Assembly: GCF_004795035.1 (NCBI RefSeq)
Contig: NZ_SSBK01000016.1
Coordinates: 1-64,000 of the forward strand
Direction: 5' to 3'
Source: Streptomyces sp. A0958
GTDB taxonomy: Bacteria > Actinomycetota > Actinomycetes > Streptomycetales > Streptomycetaceae
DNA length: 64,000 nt
Of this stretch, positions 20,730-29,595 are shown in pieces. Every line of letters starts with the position of its first letter. The first letter of the stretch is position 1. The translations under genes and the position numbers were made by a program. Below the pieces are notes generated by a model, which ran no database searches, was not told the origin of the DNA, and saw only the letters and a program-made list of their open reading frames with translations.

Positions 20730-21233
20730 TTACGGGCGCCCGATCTCCGCGAAGACCGCCCCCGTCAGCGCAGCCAGGTCCTCGGGGGACAGTTCGACCT
20801 CCAGGCCCCGGCGGCCCGCCGATACGCAGATCGTCGGGTGGGCGCGGGCCGAGGCGTCCAGGACCGTGGGGAGGCGCTTGCGTTGGCCCAAGGGGGAGAT
20901 TCCGCCTCGTACGTAGCCCGTGGTGCGTTCCGCCGCGGCCGGGTCCGCCATCGTGGCGCGTTTGCCGCCTGCCGCCGAGGCCAGGGCCTTGAGGTCCAGG
21001 GAGCCGGCCACCGGGACCACCGCCACCGTCAGGCGGCCGTCCACGTCGGCCACCAGGGTCTTGAAGACGCGGTCGGGGGAGACGCCCAGGGCCTCGGCCG
21101 CCTCCTCGCCGTAGGAGGGGGAGGCGGGGTCGTGCTCGTACGCGTGCACCGTGAACGTGGTGCCCGCCGCGGTCAGGGCGACCGTGGCGGGGGTGCCGCC
21201 GGACTGGGGCCGCTTCTTCTGCTTCTTCGCCAC
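20730..21233 (-). CDS. ybaK: Cys-tRNA(Pro)/aminoacyl-tRNA deacylase, YbaK/EbsC family
   Basis: A 167-residue YbaK-type protein that hydrolyses mischarged tRNA. It has the family pattern: LVADVDGRLTVAVVPV, the conserved lysine in GGKRATMADP, and GYVRGGISPLGQRKRLPT. A lysine-rich N-terminus (MAKKQKKRP) precedes the domain. It lies 25 bases downstream of the LON-domain gene on the same strand, probably in one operon. Confidence 0.93.
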   Translation of the reverse strand: MAKKQKKRPQSGGTPATVALTAAGTTFTVHAYEHDPASPSYGEEAAEALGVSPDRVFKTLVADVDGRLTVAVVPVAGSLDLKALASAAGGKRATMADPAAAERTTGYVRGGISPLGQRKRLPTVLDASARAHPTICVSAGRRGLEVELSPEDLAALTGAVFAEIGRP

Positions 21234-21258
21234 GGGGCGCGGTTCTCCGGTCGCTCGG

Positions 21259-22002
21259 TCAGTTGGGGTGGGTCGGCGCGACGGTCAGATCCACCGCCGG
21301 GAGCGACGGCAGGTGCCGGATGACCGCGGTCTCCGAGCGCAGGAGCTTCAGCTCCTCGCGGAGCCGGGTCGCGGTGTCCGGGGCCTGGAGCAGGCGCTGC
21401 CTGGTGGGGACGTCGAGGACCACGGCCGAGGCGACCAGGTAGGAGACGACGGACGGGTCGTCGGGCAGGTCGGCGCCCGTGGTGAGGGACTGCTCGCTCG
21501 CCCCGGCCAGGCGCTTCTGGTAGCCCCGGAAGGCCCGCAGGACGCCCTCGGCTAGCGGGCCCGCCTCGTCGCCCGGGTCCTCCTCCAGCTCCTCCAGCTC
21601 GGCCGTCAGGTACGGGCCGCTCGCGTCCACCGAGAGGAGCCGGACGCGGGTGGTGCCGGTGGCCAGGACCTCGTAGCTGCCGTCCGCGCGCTCCCGGATG
21701 GTCGCCGCGTCGGCGATGCAGCCCACCCGGTGCAACGCCTGGACGGGGTCGGCGCCGAAGCCGTCCGCCGGGCCGCGTTCGACGGGCCCCCGCACCGCCT
21801 CCGGCATGCCGACGCCCGTGGCGGCGGTCTCGCGGCCGTCGCGGACGGCGACCACGGCGAAGCGGCGCGGTTCGTCCTCGTCGATGGTCAGGAGCGCGCG
21901 CATCATGGCGCGATACCGCTCCTCGAAGACGTTGAGGGGCAGCACGAGGCCGGGGAACAGCACCGCGTTCAGCGGAAACAGAGGCAGGCGAGCGGTGGTC
22001 AC
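21259..22002 (-). CDS. LON peptidase N-terminal (substrate-binding) domain protein
   Basis: About 247 residues, consisting of only the LON substrate-binding domain: LPLFPLNAVLFPGLVLPLNVFEERYR at the start, then VGCIADAATIRERADGSYEVLATGTTRVRL. A helical C-terminus follows (LLQAPDTATRLREELKLLRSE). No ATPase or protease domain is attached. GTG 22002 is preferred; TTG 22011 is possible. It begins within a few bases of the upstream gene's stop, so the two are probably coupled. Confidence 0.92.
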   Translation of the reverse strand: MTTARLPLFPLNAVLFPGLVLPLNVFEERYRAMMRALLTIDEDEPRRFAVVAVRDGRETAATGVGMPEAVRGPVERGPADGFGADPVQALHRVGCIADAATIRERADGSYEVLATGTTRVRLLSVDASGPYLTAELEELEEDPGDEAGPLAEGVLRAFRGYQKRLAGASEQSLTTGADLPDDPSVVSYLVASAVVLDVPTRQRLLQAPDTATRLREELKLLRSETAVIRHLPSLPAVDLTVAPTHPN

Positions 22003-22007
22003 AGCGG

Positions 22008-23045
22008 TCAAGCGTAATGGCCGCGCGTCCGTCCTCGTCCGGCCCCATGGCGCAGTGGTGTCGCGGAGGCCACCCGGAGCCGTGTGCTGTCCCGCGCGTC
22101 GAGGAACCGGCCCAGCGGATCGCCGGACACCGAGGCCCACGGGAACGAGGCCGCGTGCGGCCCGATCCGCCGGAACTGCTCCAGCGCCTCGTCCCACCGG
22201 CCCCGTGCCACCAGCACGTACGCGAGGAGGTTGCGCACCTCGGCCGGCCACGGGTCGCCGGGCGCGAAGGCGGCGGACAGCGCGATCGCCAGGTCCGCCG
22301 CAGCGTCGACGCGTTCTTCCTGCACCGAGGTGGACCGGGCCCCGGACCCCTCGGCCAGCATCGCGAACGCGGCCCGCAGCGGCAGCGCCTGGACCAGGGA
22401 GCTGGGCAGCGAGTCCTCGGCGGCCCGCTCGGCGAAGTCGAAGCACTCGCGGTGCGAGCCGTACCAGGCGGCCGACAGGTACTGCAGGGCCGCGACATGG
22501 CAGCCGTAGTGGTGCGTGGAGCGCTGCAGGGCCTGCTCCCACAGCGCCTCGAACGTGGTGTGCGTGGCCTGGGTGCCCCGGGCGTGGTCCAGCGCGAGGC
22601 GCCAGGGCACCGGGTCGCGCGGGTCGCTGTGCGCGGCGGCCGTGATCATCGGCCCCACCTCGCGCAGCTGCTCCGCACGGGCCGGTGACTCCCAGGCGCG
22701 GTCGACGGCGAGCTGGGCCTTGACCAGCAGGGCGTCGGGGTCGCGCGGGGCGGCGGACAGCCAGTGGCCGAGCCATCCGTCCCGGCTGCGGGCGAACGCG
22801 ACGAGCCGCTTCAGATAGCGGTCCCGGCTCTCCCACTCGGCGCCGTCCCGGGTGGTGGCCAGCAGCTTCGCGGCCGGTTCGTACTCCCCGGCGGCGGCGG
22901 CCACCAGCGCGGGCGACAGCCGCTCGTCGGGGGCGTCGAGCAGCACCGCATGGTCCGCGGGCAACCCGGAGGACAGCGCCGGGGTGTTCCGGATCACGCG
23001 CGCGGTACGGAGCAGAGCGCGGAGGAAAGGCATGGTGCAGACCAT
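22008..23045 (-). CDS. TPR-like helical repeat protein of unknown function
   Basis: About 345 residues, mostly alpha-helical, with repeated helix pairs of the tetratricopeptide type (for example YVLVARGRWDEALEQFRRIGP near residue 295). Conserved-looking stretches are HYGCHVAALQYLSAAWYGSHRECFDFAERAA and NTPALSSGLPADHAVLLDAPDE. It has no signal peptide or membrane segment. ATG 23045 or ATG 23033 could be the start. It precedes the LON-domain and YbaK genes, suggesting one operon. The 215 bases upstream hold no gene. Confidence 0.8.
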   Translation of the reverse strand: MVCTMPFLRALLRTARVIRNTPALSSGLPADHAVLLDAPDERLSPALVAAAAGEYEPAAKLLATTRDGAEWESRDRYLKRLVAFARSRDGWLGHWLSAAPRDPDALLVKAQLAVDRAWESPARAEQLREVGPMITAAAHSDPRDPVPWRLALDHARGTQATHTTFEALWEQALQRSTHHYGCHVAALQYLSAAWYGSHRECFDFAERAAEDSLPSSLVQALPLRAAFAMLAEGSGARSTSVQEERVDAAADLAIALSAAFAPGDPWPAEVRNLLAYVLVARGRWDEALEQFRRIGPHAASFPWASVSGDPLGRFLDARDSTRLRVASATPLRHGAGRGRTRGHYA

Positions 23046-23260
23046 TGAAAAGCGCTGGTGGGGGTGGGCGCCAGGGGAGCGCTGTGAAGCTTTGGTGCCG
23101 AGTGGATGAGTTGTCCGGGCCCCAGTCAAGATGAAGTAAAGGAAAGTGCGGATTCTGGCTGATACTCGCCGGTGGTGGGCAGAAGGTCCGTGGTCTGTCC
23201 GGCGCCGGGGGAGGCTGTGGGGCCCGCCGCGCAAGGGCGCGCCCCCCGCCGCTACCGCCG

Positions 23261-24862
23261 TCAGCTGCGGCGCAGCAGCCGGGAGGCGCCGGCCGCGACC
23301 GTGGTGGCCAGTATCCAGCCCAGCAGGATCAGCGCGGCCGCCGTCCACTGCCAGCCGCCCTCCATCCGCCAGTAGCCGTCCTGGCCGAGATCGATCACCG
23401 GGATGAGCAGGTCCAGCGCGTACAGCGCCGCGTTCCACTGCGGATGCTCCTCGCCCTTGAGCGACGCCGGGTCGTACCGCGAGAACGCCAGCGTCCCCGC
23501 CGCCCACAGCACCGCCATCCACACCGCCGCCCGCCCCGGCCGGTAGCCGTACGCCACCGTCCAGTCCTGGAGGTAGCCCCAGAGCTTCCCGGCGGGCGGC
23601 AGCGTCTCGCGGCGGCGGCGCTGCTTGGCGAGCAGCACCTCCCGGGCGTCCGCGTCCTCACCGCTGCTGCGCAGCACCGCCGCCAGCCGCTCGTACGGCT
23701 CCGGCACGTACTCCGGGGTGGCCGCCGCCACCCACTCCAGGCGCCGGGAGAGCGGGAAGTGCCCGTACGGGACGAGGTTCTCGTAGACGAACCCGCCCAT
23801 CGCCAGACCGCCGGGCCCCGGCCAGCTCGTCGACACGTCGATCAGCGTGACGACCTTCGCCCCGTTGAGCACGACCCGCCCCCGGGCCGGGCGCTCGGAG
23901 TTGAACCGCAGCTCCGGGGTGACCATCCGGCGCAGCGAAAGCTCCTCGTGCGTGTCCAGCACGAAGACCGCCTTGTGCAGGTCCACCGCGTCACCGAACC
24001 GGCCGTCGTCCAGGCGCACCCCGCCCCGGCAGCGGAACACCTGCGAGCGGGTGCCGCGGGCCGGCGTCGGGGAGGCGGCGATGCCGTAGGGGGGAGTGGT
24101 GCCCTGGTTCCCCGTGTCCACGCTGACCCACGCCTCGCTCATGTACAGCGTCCGCTCCACGCTCAGCTGCGGCGCGTTCAGCGCGCGGCGGCCCTGGCCG
24201 GCGCGCAGCCGGCTGCCGCGCAGGCTCAGCGAACCGCCCACCTTCGCCCCGCGCAGGCTCAGCTCGCCCAGCGTCTCGATCATCTCGGCCTGGAGGTCCT
24301 GGGCGACCGTCAGCCCGTCCCCGAGCAGGGCCCGTCCCTGCCGGTCCGGACCGATGTCGATCTGGCTGAGCAGCAGATCCGTACCGATCTGCGCGTCCGT
24401 CAGCCGGATGCCGCGCTCCACCCGGCAGCGCGGCAGGTGCAGATCGCCCTCGGTGCGCAGCCGTGCCGCCTCCAGGCGGGGCAGCGCGCACCCCACCAGG
24501 CGCAGGGTCGTGAAGTGGCACTCGGGGAGCGCCACCTCCTCGTCGAACCGGCAGCCGGTCAGCTCCACGTACGGATCGACGCGCCCGCCCGCCAGGTCCA
24601 GCCTTCCCGTGATCCGTACGCCCCTGAGCTTCAGGGCCGTCACCCGGCCGGGCCGGGCCGGCGGACCGCTCAGCAGCAGCCGGGCGACGACCCGGGCCTC
24701 CACACTGCGCTCGGGCCCCCACTCGTGCGGGGCGAAAGGATCGTCGCGGGCCTTGTCGCCGACCCGCAGGTCGTAGGTCGTGCCGTTCCGGAAGGACTGC
24801 CACATGCCCAGCTCGGCCGCGCTGAGGCCGTCCGGAAGATCCCCGTCGTGCCGCTCCGTCAC
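23261..24862 (-). CDS. Beta-helix-like repeat membrane protein of unknown function
   Basis: A 533-residue protein. Residues 50-350 contain repeating strands of the type LKLRGVRITGRLDLAGG and LSLRGAKVGGSLSLRGSRL, suggesting a right-handed beta-helix related to pentapeptide-repeat proteins. A linker resembling EPYERLAAVLRSSGEDADAREVLLAKQRRRRE follows. The C-terminus has three or so membrane segments. I recall similar Streptomyces proteins annotated as oxidoreductase or membrane protein without evidence. GTG 24862 follows AAAGGGG. It is divergent from hisD. Confidence 0.8.
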   Translation of the reverse strand: MTERHDGDLPDGLSAAELGMWQSFRNGTTYDLRVGDKARDDPFAPHEWGPERSVEARVVARLLLSGPPARPGRVTALKLRGVRITGRLDLAGGRVDPYVELTGCRFDEEVALPECHFTTLRLVGCALPRLEAARLRTEGDLHLPRCRVERGIRLTDAQIGTDLLLSQIDIGPDRQGRALLGDGLTVAQDLQAEMIETLGELSLRGAKVGGSLSLRGSRLRAGQGRRALNAPQLSVERTLYMSEAWVSVDTGNQGTTPPYGIAASPTPARGTRSQVFRCRGGVRLDDGRFGDAVDLHKAVFVLDTHEELSLRRMVTPELRFNSERPARGRVVLNGAKVVTLIDVSTSWPGPGGLAMGGFVYENLVPYGHFPLSRRLEWVAAATPEYVPEPYERLAAVLRSSGEDADAREVLLAKQRRRRETLPPAGKLWGYLQDWTVAYGYRPGRAAVWMAVLWAAGTLAFSRYDPASLKGEEHPQWNAALYALDLLIPVIDLGQDGYWRMEGGWQWTAAALILLGWILATTVAAGASRLLRRS

Positions 24863-24951
24863 CGGTGCCCCTTTCGTTCGGAGGCGTGATCCCGTTATTC
24901 CCTCTGAGTGACCGGATGAACGCATATAGTCAGCCGTCACAACAGGGACAT

Positions 24952-24968
24952 GTATCAGCCAGTGATAC
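24952..24968. promoter_or_regulatory. Dyad GTATCA-N5-TGATAC upstream of hisD
   Basis: A perfect 6-bp inverted repeat with a 5-bp spacer lies 40 bases before the hisD start, in the 146-bp gap to the divergent membrane-protein gene. Its size and place suit a repressor operator; no regulator is known to me. Confidence 0.45.
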
Positions 24969-25008
24969 GGCCGTCCGGGCGCTCGCGGCGGTCTGCGAGA
25001 ATTGCGGT

Positions 25009-26331
25009 GTGATCTCTCGAATCGATCTGCGCGGCGATGCCCTCCCCGAGGGCGGCGCCCTGCGCGACCTGCTACCCCGTGCCGAGTTCGACGTGGAAGC
25101 CGCCCTGGAGACGGTGCGGCCCATCTGCGAGGACGTACGCCATCGTGGCTCGGCGGCAGTGATCGACTGGGGGGAGAAGTTCGACGGCGTCCGGATCGAG
25201 TCGGTCCGGGTGCCCGCCGCCGCCCTCGCCCGGGCGCTCGAAGAGCTCGATCCGGCCGTCCGCGCCGCCCTGGAGGAGTCGGTCCGCCGCGCCCGCCTCG
25301 TCCACCGCGCCCAGCGCCGCACCACGCACACCACCCAGGTCGTCCCCGGCGGCACCGTCACCGAGAAGTGGGTGCCGGTCGAGCGCGTCGGTCTGTACGT
25401 GCCGGGCGGGCGTTCGGTCTATCCCTCGTCCGTGGTGATGAACGTGGTGCCGGCTCAGGAGGCGGGCGTCGAGGGCATCGCCGTCTCCTCCCCGCCGCAG
25501 AAGGAATTCGGCGGCCTGCCGCACCCCACCATCCTGGCCGCCTGCGCGCTGCTCGGGGTGGACGAGGTCTACGCGGCCGGCGGCGCCCAGGCCGTCGCGA
25601 TGTTCGCGTACGGCACCGAGGACTGCCTGCCCGTGAACCTGGTCACCGGCCCCGGCAACATCTACGTCGCCGCCGCCAAGCGCCTCCTCAAGGGCCGCAT
25701 CGGCATCGACGCCGAGGCCGGCCCCACCGAGATCGCCGTCCTCGCCGACGCCACCGCGGACCCGGTGCACGTCGCCGCCGACCTGATCAGCCAGGCCGAG
25801 CACGACCCGATGGCCGCCGCCGTCCTGGTCACCGACTCCGAGGAGCTGGCCGCCGCCACCGAGGCCGAGCTGACCGGGCAGGTCGCCGCGACCAAGCACG
25901 TCAAGGAGCGCATCGAGCCCGCGCTGGCCGGCCGCCAGTCCGCGATCGTCCTGGTCAACGACCTGGAGGACGGGCTCAAGGTGGTCGACGCGTACGCCGC
26001 CGAGCACCTGGAGATCCAGACCGCCGACGCCGCGGCCGTCGCCGGCCGGGTCCGTAACGCCGGGGCGGTCTTCGTCGGCCCCTGGTCGCCGGTCTCGCTC
26101 GGCGACTACTGCGCCGGCTCCAACCACGTCCTGCCCACCGGCGGCTGCGCCTGCCACTCCTCGGGCCTGTCCGTGCAGTCCTTCCTGCGCGGCATCCACA
26201 TCGTCGACTACACGCGCGACGCGCTCGCCGAGGTCGCCCACCACGTGGTGACCCTCGCCGAGGCGGAGGACCTCCCCGCCCACGGCGCCGCACTCAAGGC
26301 CAGGTTCGGGTGGAAGGTTCCGCAGCAGTGA
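25009..26331 (+). CDS. hisD: Histidinol dehydrogenase
   Basis: Catalyses the last two oxidations of histidine synthesis (L-histidinol to L-histidine, NAD-dependent, zinc-containing). Family hallmarks are EKWVPVERVGLYVPGG, the NAD-binding region GGAQAVAMFAYGTE, TGPGNIYVAAAK, and the C-terminal SNHVLPTGGCACHSSGLSV. At 440 residues it has the usual length. The GTG at 25009 matches the family N-terminus (ISRIDLRG). First gene of the his operon; its stop overlaps hisC (GTGA). Confidence 0.98.
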   Translation: MISRIDLRGDALPEGGALRDLLPRAEFDVEAALETVRPICEDVRHRGSAAVIDWGEKFDGVRIESVRVPAAALARALEELDPAVRAALEESVRRARLVHRAQRRTTHTTQVVPGGTVTEKWVPVERVGLYVPGGRSVYPSSVVMNVVPAQEAGVEGIAVSSPPQKEFGGLPHPTILAACALLGVDEVYAAGGAQAVAMFAYGTEDCLPVNLVTGPGNIYVAAAKRLLKGRIGIDAEAGPTEIAVLADATADPVHVAADLISQAEHDPMAAAVLVTDSEELAAATEAELTGQVAATKHVKERIEPALAGRQSAIVLVNDLEDGLKVVDAYAAEHLEIQTADAAAVAGRVRNAGAVFVGPWSPVSLGDYCAGSNHVLPTGGCACHSSGLSVQSFLRGIHIVDYTRDALAEVAHHVVTLAEAEDLPAHGAALKARFGWKVPQQ

Positions 26332-27455
26332 GCAAGGACAGCACCACCCGCAACCCCTGGGACGACCTGCCCATCCGCGACGAACTGCGCGGCCAGTCCC
26401 CGTACGGGGCGCCCCAGCTCGACGTACCCGTGCGCCTCAACACCAACGAGAACCCCTACCCGCTGCCCGAAGCACTGGTCGACCGCATCGCCGAACGGGT
26501 CCGCGAGGCCGCCCGCGACCTCAACCGCTACCCCGACCGCAACGCCGTCGAACTGCGCACCGAGCTCGCCCGCTACCTCACCCGCACCGCCGGGCACCGG
26601 GTCGAGACCGCCAACGTGTGGGCGGCCAACGGCTCCAACGAGGTGCTTCAGCAGCTGCTGCAGACCTTCGGCGGACCCGGGCGCACCGCGATCGGCTTCG
26701 AGCCCTCGTACTCCATGCACGCCCTCATCGCCCGCGGCACCGGAACCGGCTGGATCTCCGGGCCGCGCAACGAGGACTTCACCATCGACGTGGACACCGC
26801 CCGCGCGGTCATCGCCGAGCGGCGGCCCGACGTCGTCTTCATCACCTCCCCCAACAACCCCACCGGCACCGCCGTCGACGCCGAGACCGTCCTCGCGCTG
26901 TACGAGGCGGCGCAGGCGGCCAAGCCGTCGATGGTCGTGGTGGACGAGGCGTACGGCGAATTCAGCCACCACGCCTCGCTGCTCCCGCTGATCGAGGGCC
27001 GCCCCCACCTGGTGCTCTCGCGCACCATGTCCAAGGCGTTCGGCGCCGCCGGGCTCCGCCTGGGCTACCTCGCCGCCGACCCGGCCGTCGTGGACGCGGT
27101 CCAGCTGGTGCGGCTGCCCTACCACCTGTCCTCCGTCACCCAGGCCACCGCGCTCGCCGCCCTGGAGCACACCGATACGCTCCTCGGGTACGTCGCGCAG
27201 CTCAAGAGCGAGCGCGACCGGATCGTCACCGAGCTGCGCGCTCTCGGCTTCGACGTCACCGAATCGGACGCCAACTTCGTCCAGTTCGGCCGCTTCGCCG
27301 ACAGCCACACCGCCTGGGAGTACATCCTCGACCGGGGCGTCCTGGTCCGGGACAACGGCGTACCGGGGTGGCTGCGGGTCTCCGCAGGAACCCCGGCCGA
27401 GAACGACGCGTTCCTCGATGCGGTGCGCGGACTGAAGAAGGAGCACGACGCATGA
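26328..27455 (+). CDS. hisC: Histidinol-phosphate aminotransferase
   Basis: A PLP-dependent class II aminotransferase of 375 residues that converts imidazole acetol phosphate to histidinol phosphate. The PLP lysine is Lys236 in SRTMSKAFGAAGLRLGY. NTNENPYPLP at the N-terminus and SPNNPTGT in the middle are typical. The GTG start overlaps the hisD stop, and its own stop overlaps the hisB start (ATGA). Confidence 0.97.
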   Translation: MSKDSTTRNPWDDLPIRDELRGQSPYGAPQLDVPVRLNTNENPYPLPEALVDRIAERVREAARDLNRYPDRNAVELRTELARYLTRTAGHRVETANVWAANGSNEVLQQLLQTFGGPGRTAIGFEPSYSMHALIARGTGTGWISGPRNEDFTIDVDTARAVIAERRPDVVFITSPNNPTGTAVDAETVLALYEAAQAAKPSMVVVDEAYGEFSHHASLLPLIEGRPHLVLSRTMSKAFGAAGLRLGYLAADPAVVDAVQLVRLPYHLSSVTQATALAALEHTDTLLGYVAQLKSERDRIVTELRALGFDVTESDANFVQFGRFADSHTAWEYILDRGVLVRDNGVPGWLRVSAGTPAENDAFLDAVRGLKKEHDA

Positions 27456-28054
27456 CTCGCGAGGCCCGCACAGGACGAGTGGAGCGGACCACCAAGGAGA
27501 CGTCCGTGGTCGTCGAGATCAACCTCGACGGCACCGGCAAGGTCGACGTGGCGACCGGGGTCGGCTTCTACGACCACATGCTCGACCAGCTGGGCCGCCA
27601 CGGTCTGTTCGACCTCACGGTCAAGACCGACGGCGACCTGCACATCGACTCCCACCACACCATCGAGGACACCGCCCTCGCGCTCGGCGCCGCCTTCAGG
27701 CAGGCGCTCGGTGACAAGGTCGGTATCTACCGCTTCGGCAACTGCACCGTCCCGCTGGACGAGTCGCTCGCCCAGGTCACCGTCGACCTCTCCGGCCGCC
27801 CCTACCTGGTGCACACCGAGCCCGAGAACATGGCGCCGATGATCGGCGCCTACGACACGACGATGACCCGGCACATCCTGGAGTCTTTCGTCGCGCAGGC
27901 GCAGATCGCCCTGCACGTCCACGTCCCGTACGGGCGCAACGCCCACCACATCGTGGAGTGCCAGTTCAAGGCCCTCGCCCGGGCCCTGCGCTACGCCAGC
28001 GAGCACGACCCGCGCGCGGCCGGAATCCTCCCCTCCACGAAGGGCGCCCTGTGA
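27452..28054 (+). CDS. hisB: Imidazoleglycerol-phosphate dehydratase
   Basis: A 200-residue monofunctional dehydratase (no fused histidinol phosphatase). Both metal-binding His/Glu clusters are present: GFYDHMLDQLGRHG and DSHHTIEDTA in the first half, MTRHILESF and NAHHIVECQFKALARAL in the second. It is coupled to hisC and to the small membrane-protein gene by 4-bp overlaps. Confidence 0.98.
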   Translation: MTREARTGRVERTTKETSVVVEINLDGTGKVDVATGVGFYDHMLDQLGRHGLFDLTVKTDGDLHIDSHHTIEDTALALGAAFRQALGDKVGIYRFGNCTVPLDESLAQVTVDLSGRPYLVHTEPENMAPMIGAYDTTMTRHILESFVAQAQIALHVHVPYGRNAHHIVECQFKALARALRYASEHDPRAAGILPSTKGAL

Positions 28055-28218
28055 CCGGCCTCAACACCATCCTGATCCTGGTCGGCCTCTTCCTGGCCGG
28101 CGGGGTCTACTCCTTCTCCAAGCAGGGCATGCCCAAGGGCGTCATCGTCCTGCTCGCCATCGGTTCCCTGATGTGCCTGGTGGCGGGCGTCCTGCGCATC
28201 CAGGGACTCTGGGACTAG
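28051..28218 (+). CDS. Small membrane protein inside the his operon (55 aa)
   Basis: Starts with a GTG overlapping the hisB stop and ends 10 bases before hisH, so it is embedded in the operon. It has two membrane helices (residues 5-20 and 28-48) separated by YSFSKQGMPKG. No catalytic residues are evident. Its precise packing between his genes argues that it is expressed; its role is unknown. It may be a conserved actinobacterial companion of the pathway. Confidence 0.8.
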   Translation: MTGLNTILILVGLFLAGGVYSFSKQGMPKGVIVLLAIGSLMCLVAGVLRIQGLWD

Positions 28219-28228
28219 GGGCCGACAC

Positions 28229-28870
28229 GTGGATACGAAGAAGAAGGTCGTCGTCTTCGACTACGGCTTCGGCAACGTCCGTTCCGCCGAGCGGGCCCTC
28301 GCCCACGTCGGCGCGGACGTCGAGATCACCCGCGACTTCGACACGGCGATGAACGCCGACGGGCTGCTGGTGCCCGGCGTCGGCGCGTTCTCGGCGTGCA
28401 TGGAGGGCCTGAAGAAGGCCCGCGGGGAATGGGTCATCGGCCGCAGGCTGGCCGGCGGGCGCCCCGTCATGGGCATCTGCGTCGGCATGCAGATCCTGTT
28501 CGAGCGCGGCATCGAGCACGGCGTCGAGACCGAGGGGCTGGACGAGTGGCCCGGCACCGTCGGCCCGCTGAAGGCCGACGTCGTCCCGCACATGGGGTGG
28601 AACACCGTCGAAGCCCCCGAGGGCTCCCAGCTGTTCGCCGGACTCGACCCGGAGGCCCGGTACTACTTCGTGCACTCCTACGCGGCGCACGACTGGAGCC
28701 TCGAAGTCACCAACGCGAAGATCCGTGCCCCCAGGGTCACCTGGGCCACGCACGGCGAACGGTTCGTGGCGGCCGTGGAGAACGGCGCGCTGTGGGCCAC
28801 CCAGTTCCACCCCGAGAAGTCCGGCGATGCCGGCGCCCAGCTGCTGACCAACTGGATCGAGACGCTGTAA
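28229..28870 (+). CDS. hisH: Imidazole glycerol phosphate synthase, glutaminase subunit
   Basis: A class I glutamine amidotransferase of 213 residues that feeds ammonia to HisF. The nucleophile is Cys84 in GICVGMQ, and the His-Glu pair is in ATQFHPEKSG. GTG start. The stop overlaps the priA start (TAATG). The partner hisF lies two genes downstream. Confidence 0.98.
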   Translation: MDTKKKVVVFDYGFGNVRSAERALAHVGADVEITRDFDTAMNADGLLVPGVGAFSACMEGLKKARGEWVIGRRLAGGRPVMGICVGMQILFERGIEHGVETEGLDEWPGTVGPLKADVVPHMGWNTVEAPEGSQLFAGLDPEARYYFVHSYAAHDWSLEVTNAKIRAPRVTWATHGERFVAAVENGALWATQFHPEKSGDAGAQLLTNWIETL

Positions 28871-29595
28871 TGCCGAAGCTTGAACTGCTCCCCGCCGTAG
28901 ACGTCCGCGACGGCCAGGCGGTCCGCCTGGTGCACGGCGAGTCCGGCTCCGAGACCTCCTACGGCTCCCCGCTGGAGGCCGCACTCGCCTGGCAGCGCGC
29001 CGGCGCCGAGTGGCTGCACCTGGTCGACCTGGACGCCGCCTTCGGCACCGGCGACAACCGCGCGCTCATCGCCGAGGTGGCCGGCGCCATGGACATCAAG
29101 GTCGAGCTGTCCGGCGGCATCCGCGACGACGCCTCGCTCGCCGCCGCCCTCGCCACCGGCTGCCGCCGGGTCAACCTCGGCACCGCCGCGCTGGAGACAC
29201 CGGAGTGGGTCGCCAAGGTCATCGCCGAGCACGGCGACCAGATCGCCGTCGGCCTCGACGTGCGCGGCACCACGCTGCGCGGCCGCGGCTGGACCCGCGA
29301 CGGCGGCGACCTCTACGAGACGCTGGCCCGCCTCGACTCCGAGGGCTGCGCCCGCTACGTCGTCACCGACATCGCCAAGGACGGCACGCTCCAGGGCCCC
29401 AACCTGGAACTCCTGAAGAACGTCTGCGCCGCCACCGACAAGCCCGTCGTCGCCTCCGGCGGCGTCTCCTCGCTGGACGACCTGCGGGCCATCGCCTCGC
29501 TGGTCCCGGCGGGCGTCGAGGGCGCCATCGTCGGCAAGGCCCTGTACGCGAAGGCGTTCACCCTCGAAGAGGCGCTGGAGGCGGTCTCCGCATGA
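28870..29595 (+). CDS. priA: Bifunctional phosphoribosyl isomerase (HisA/TrpF)
   Basis: A 241-residue TIM barrel (LELLPAVDVRDGQAVRL, SGGIRDD, VGLDVRG, VVTDIAKDGT, ASGGVSS). In actinobacteria this position encodes PriA, which isomerises both ProFAR (histidine) and phosphoribosyl anthranilate (tryptophan). The absence of trpF from the trp genes in this window supports the dual role. It is coupled to hisH and to ridA by short overlaps. Confidence 0.95.
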   Translation: MPKLELLPAVDVRDGQAVRLVHGESGSETSYGSPLEAALAWQRAGAEWLHLVDLDAAFGTGDNRALIAEVAGAMDIKVELSGGIRDDASLAAALATGCRRVNLGTAALETPEWVAKVIAEHGDQIAVGLDVRGTTLRGRGWTRDGGDLYETLARLDSEGCARYVVTDIAKDGTLQGPNLELLKNVCAATDKPVVASGGVSSLDDLRAIASLVPAGVEGAIVGKALYAKAFTLEEALEAVSA

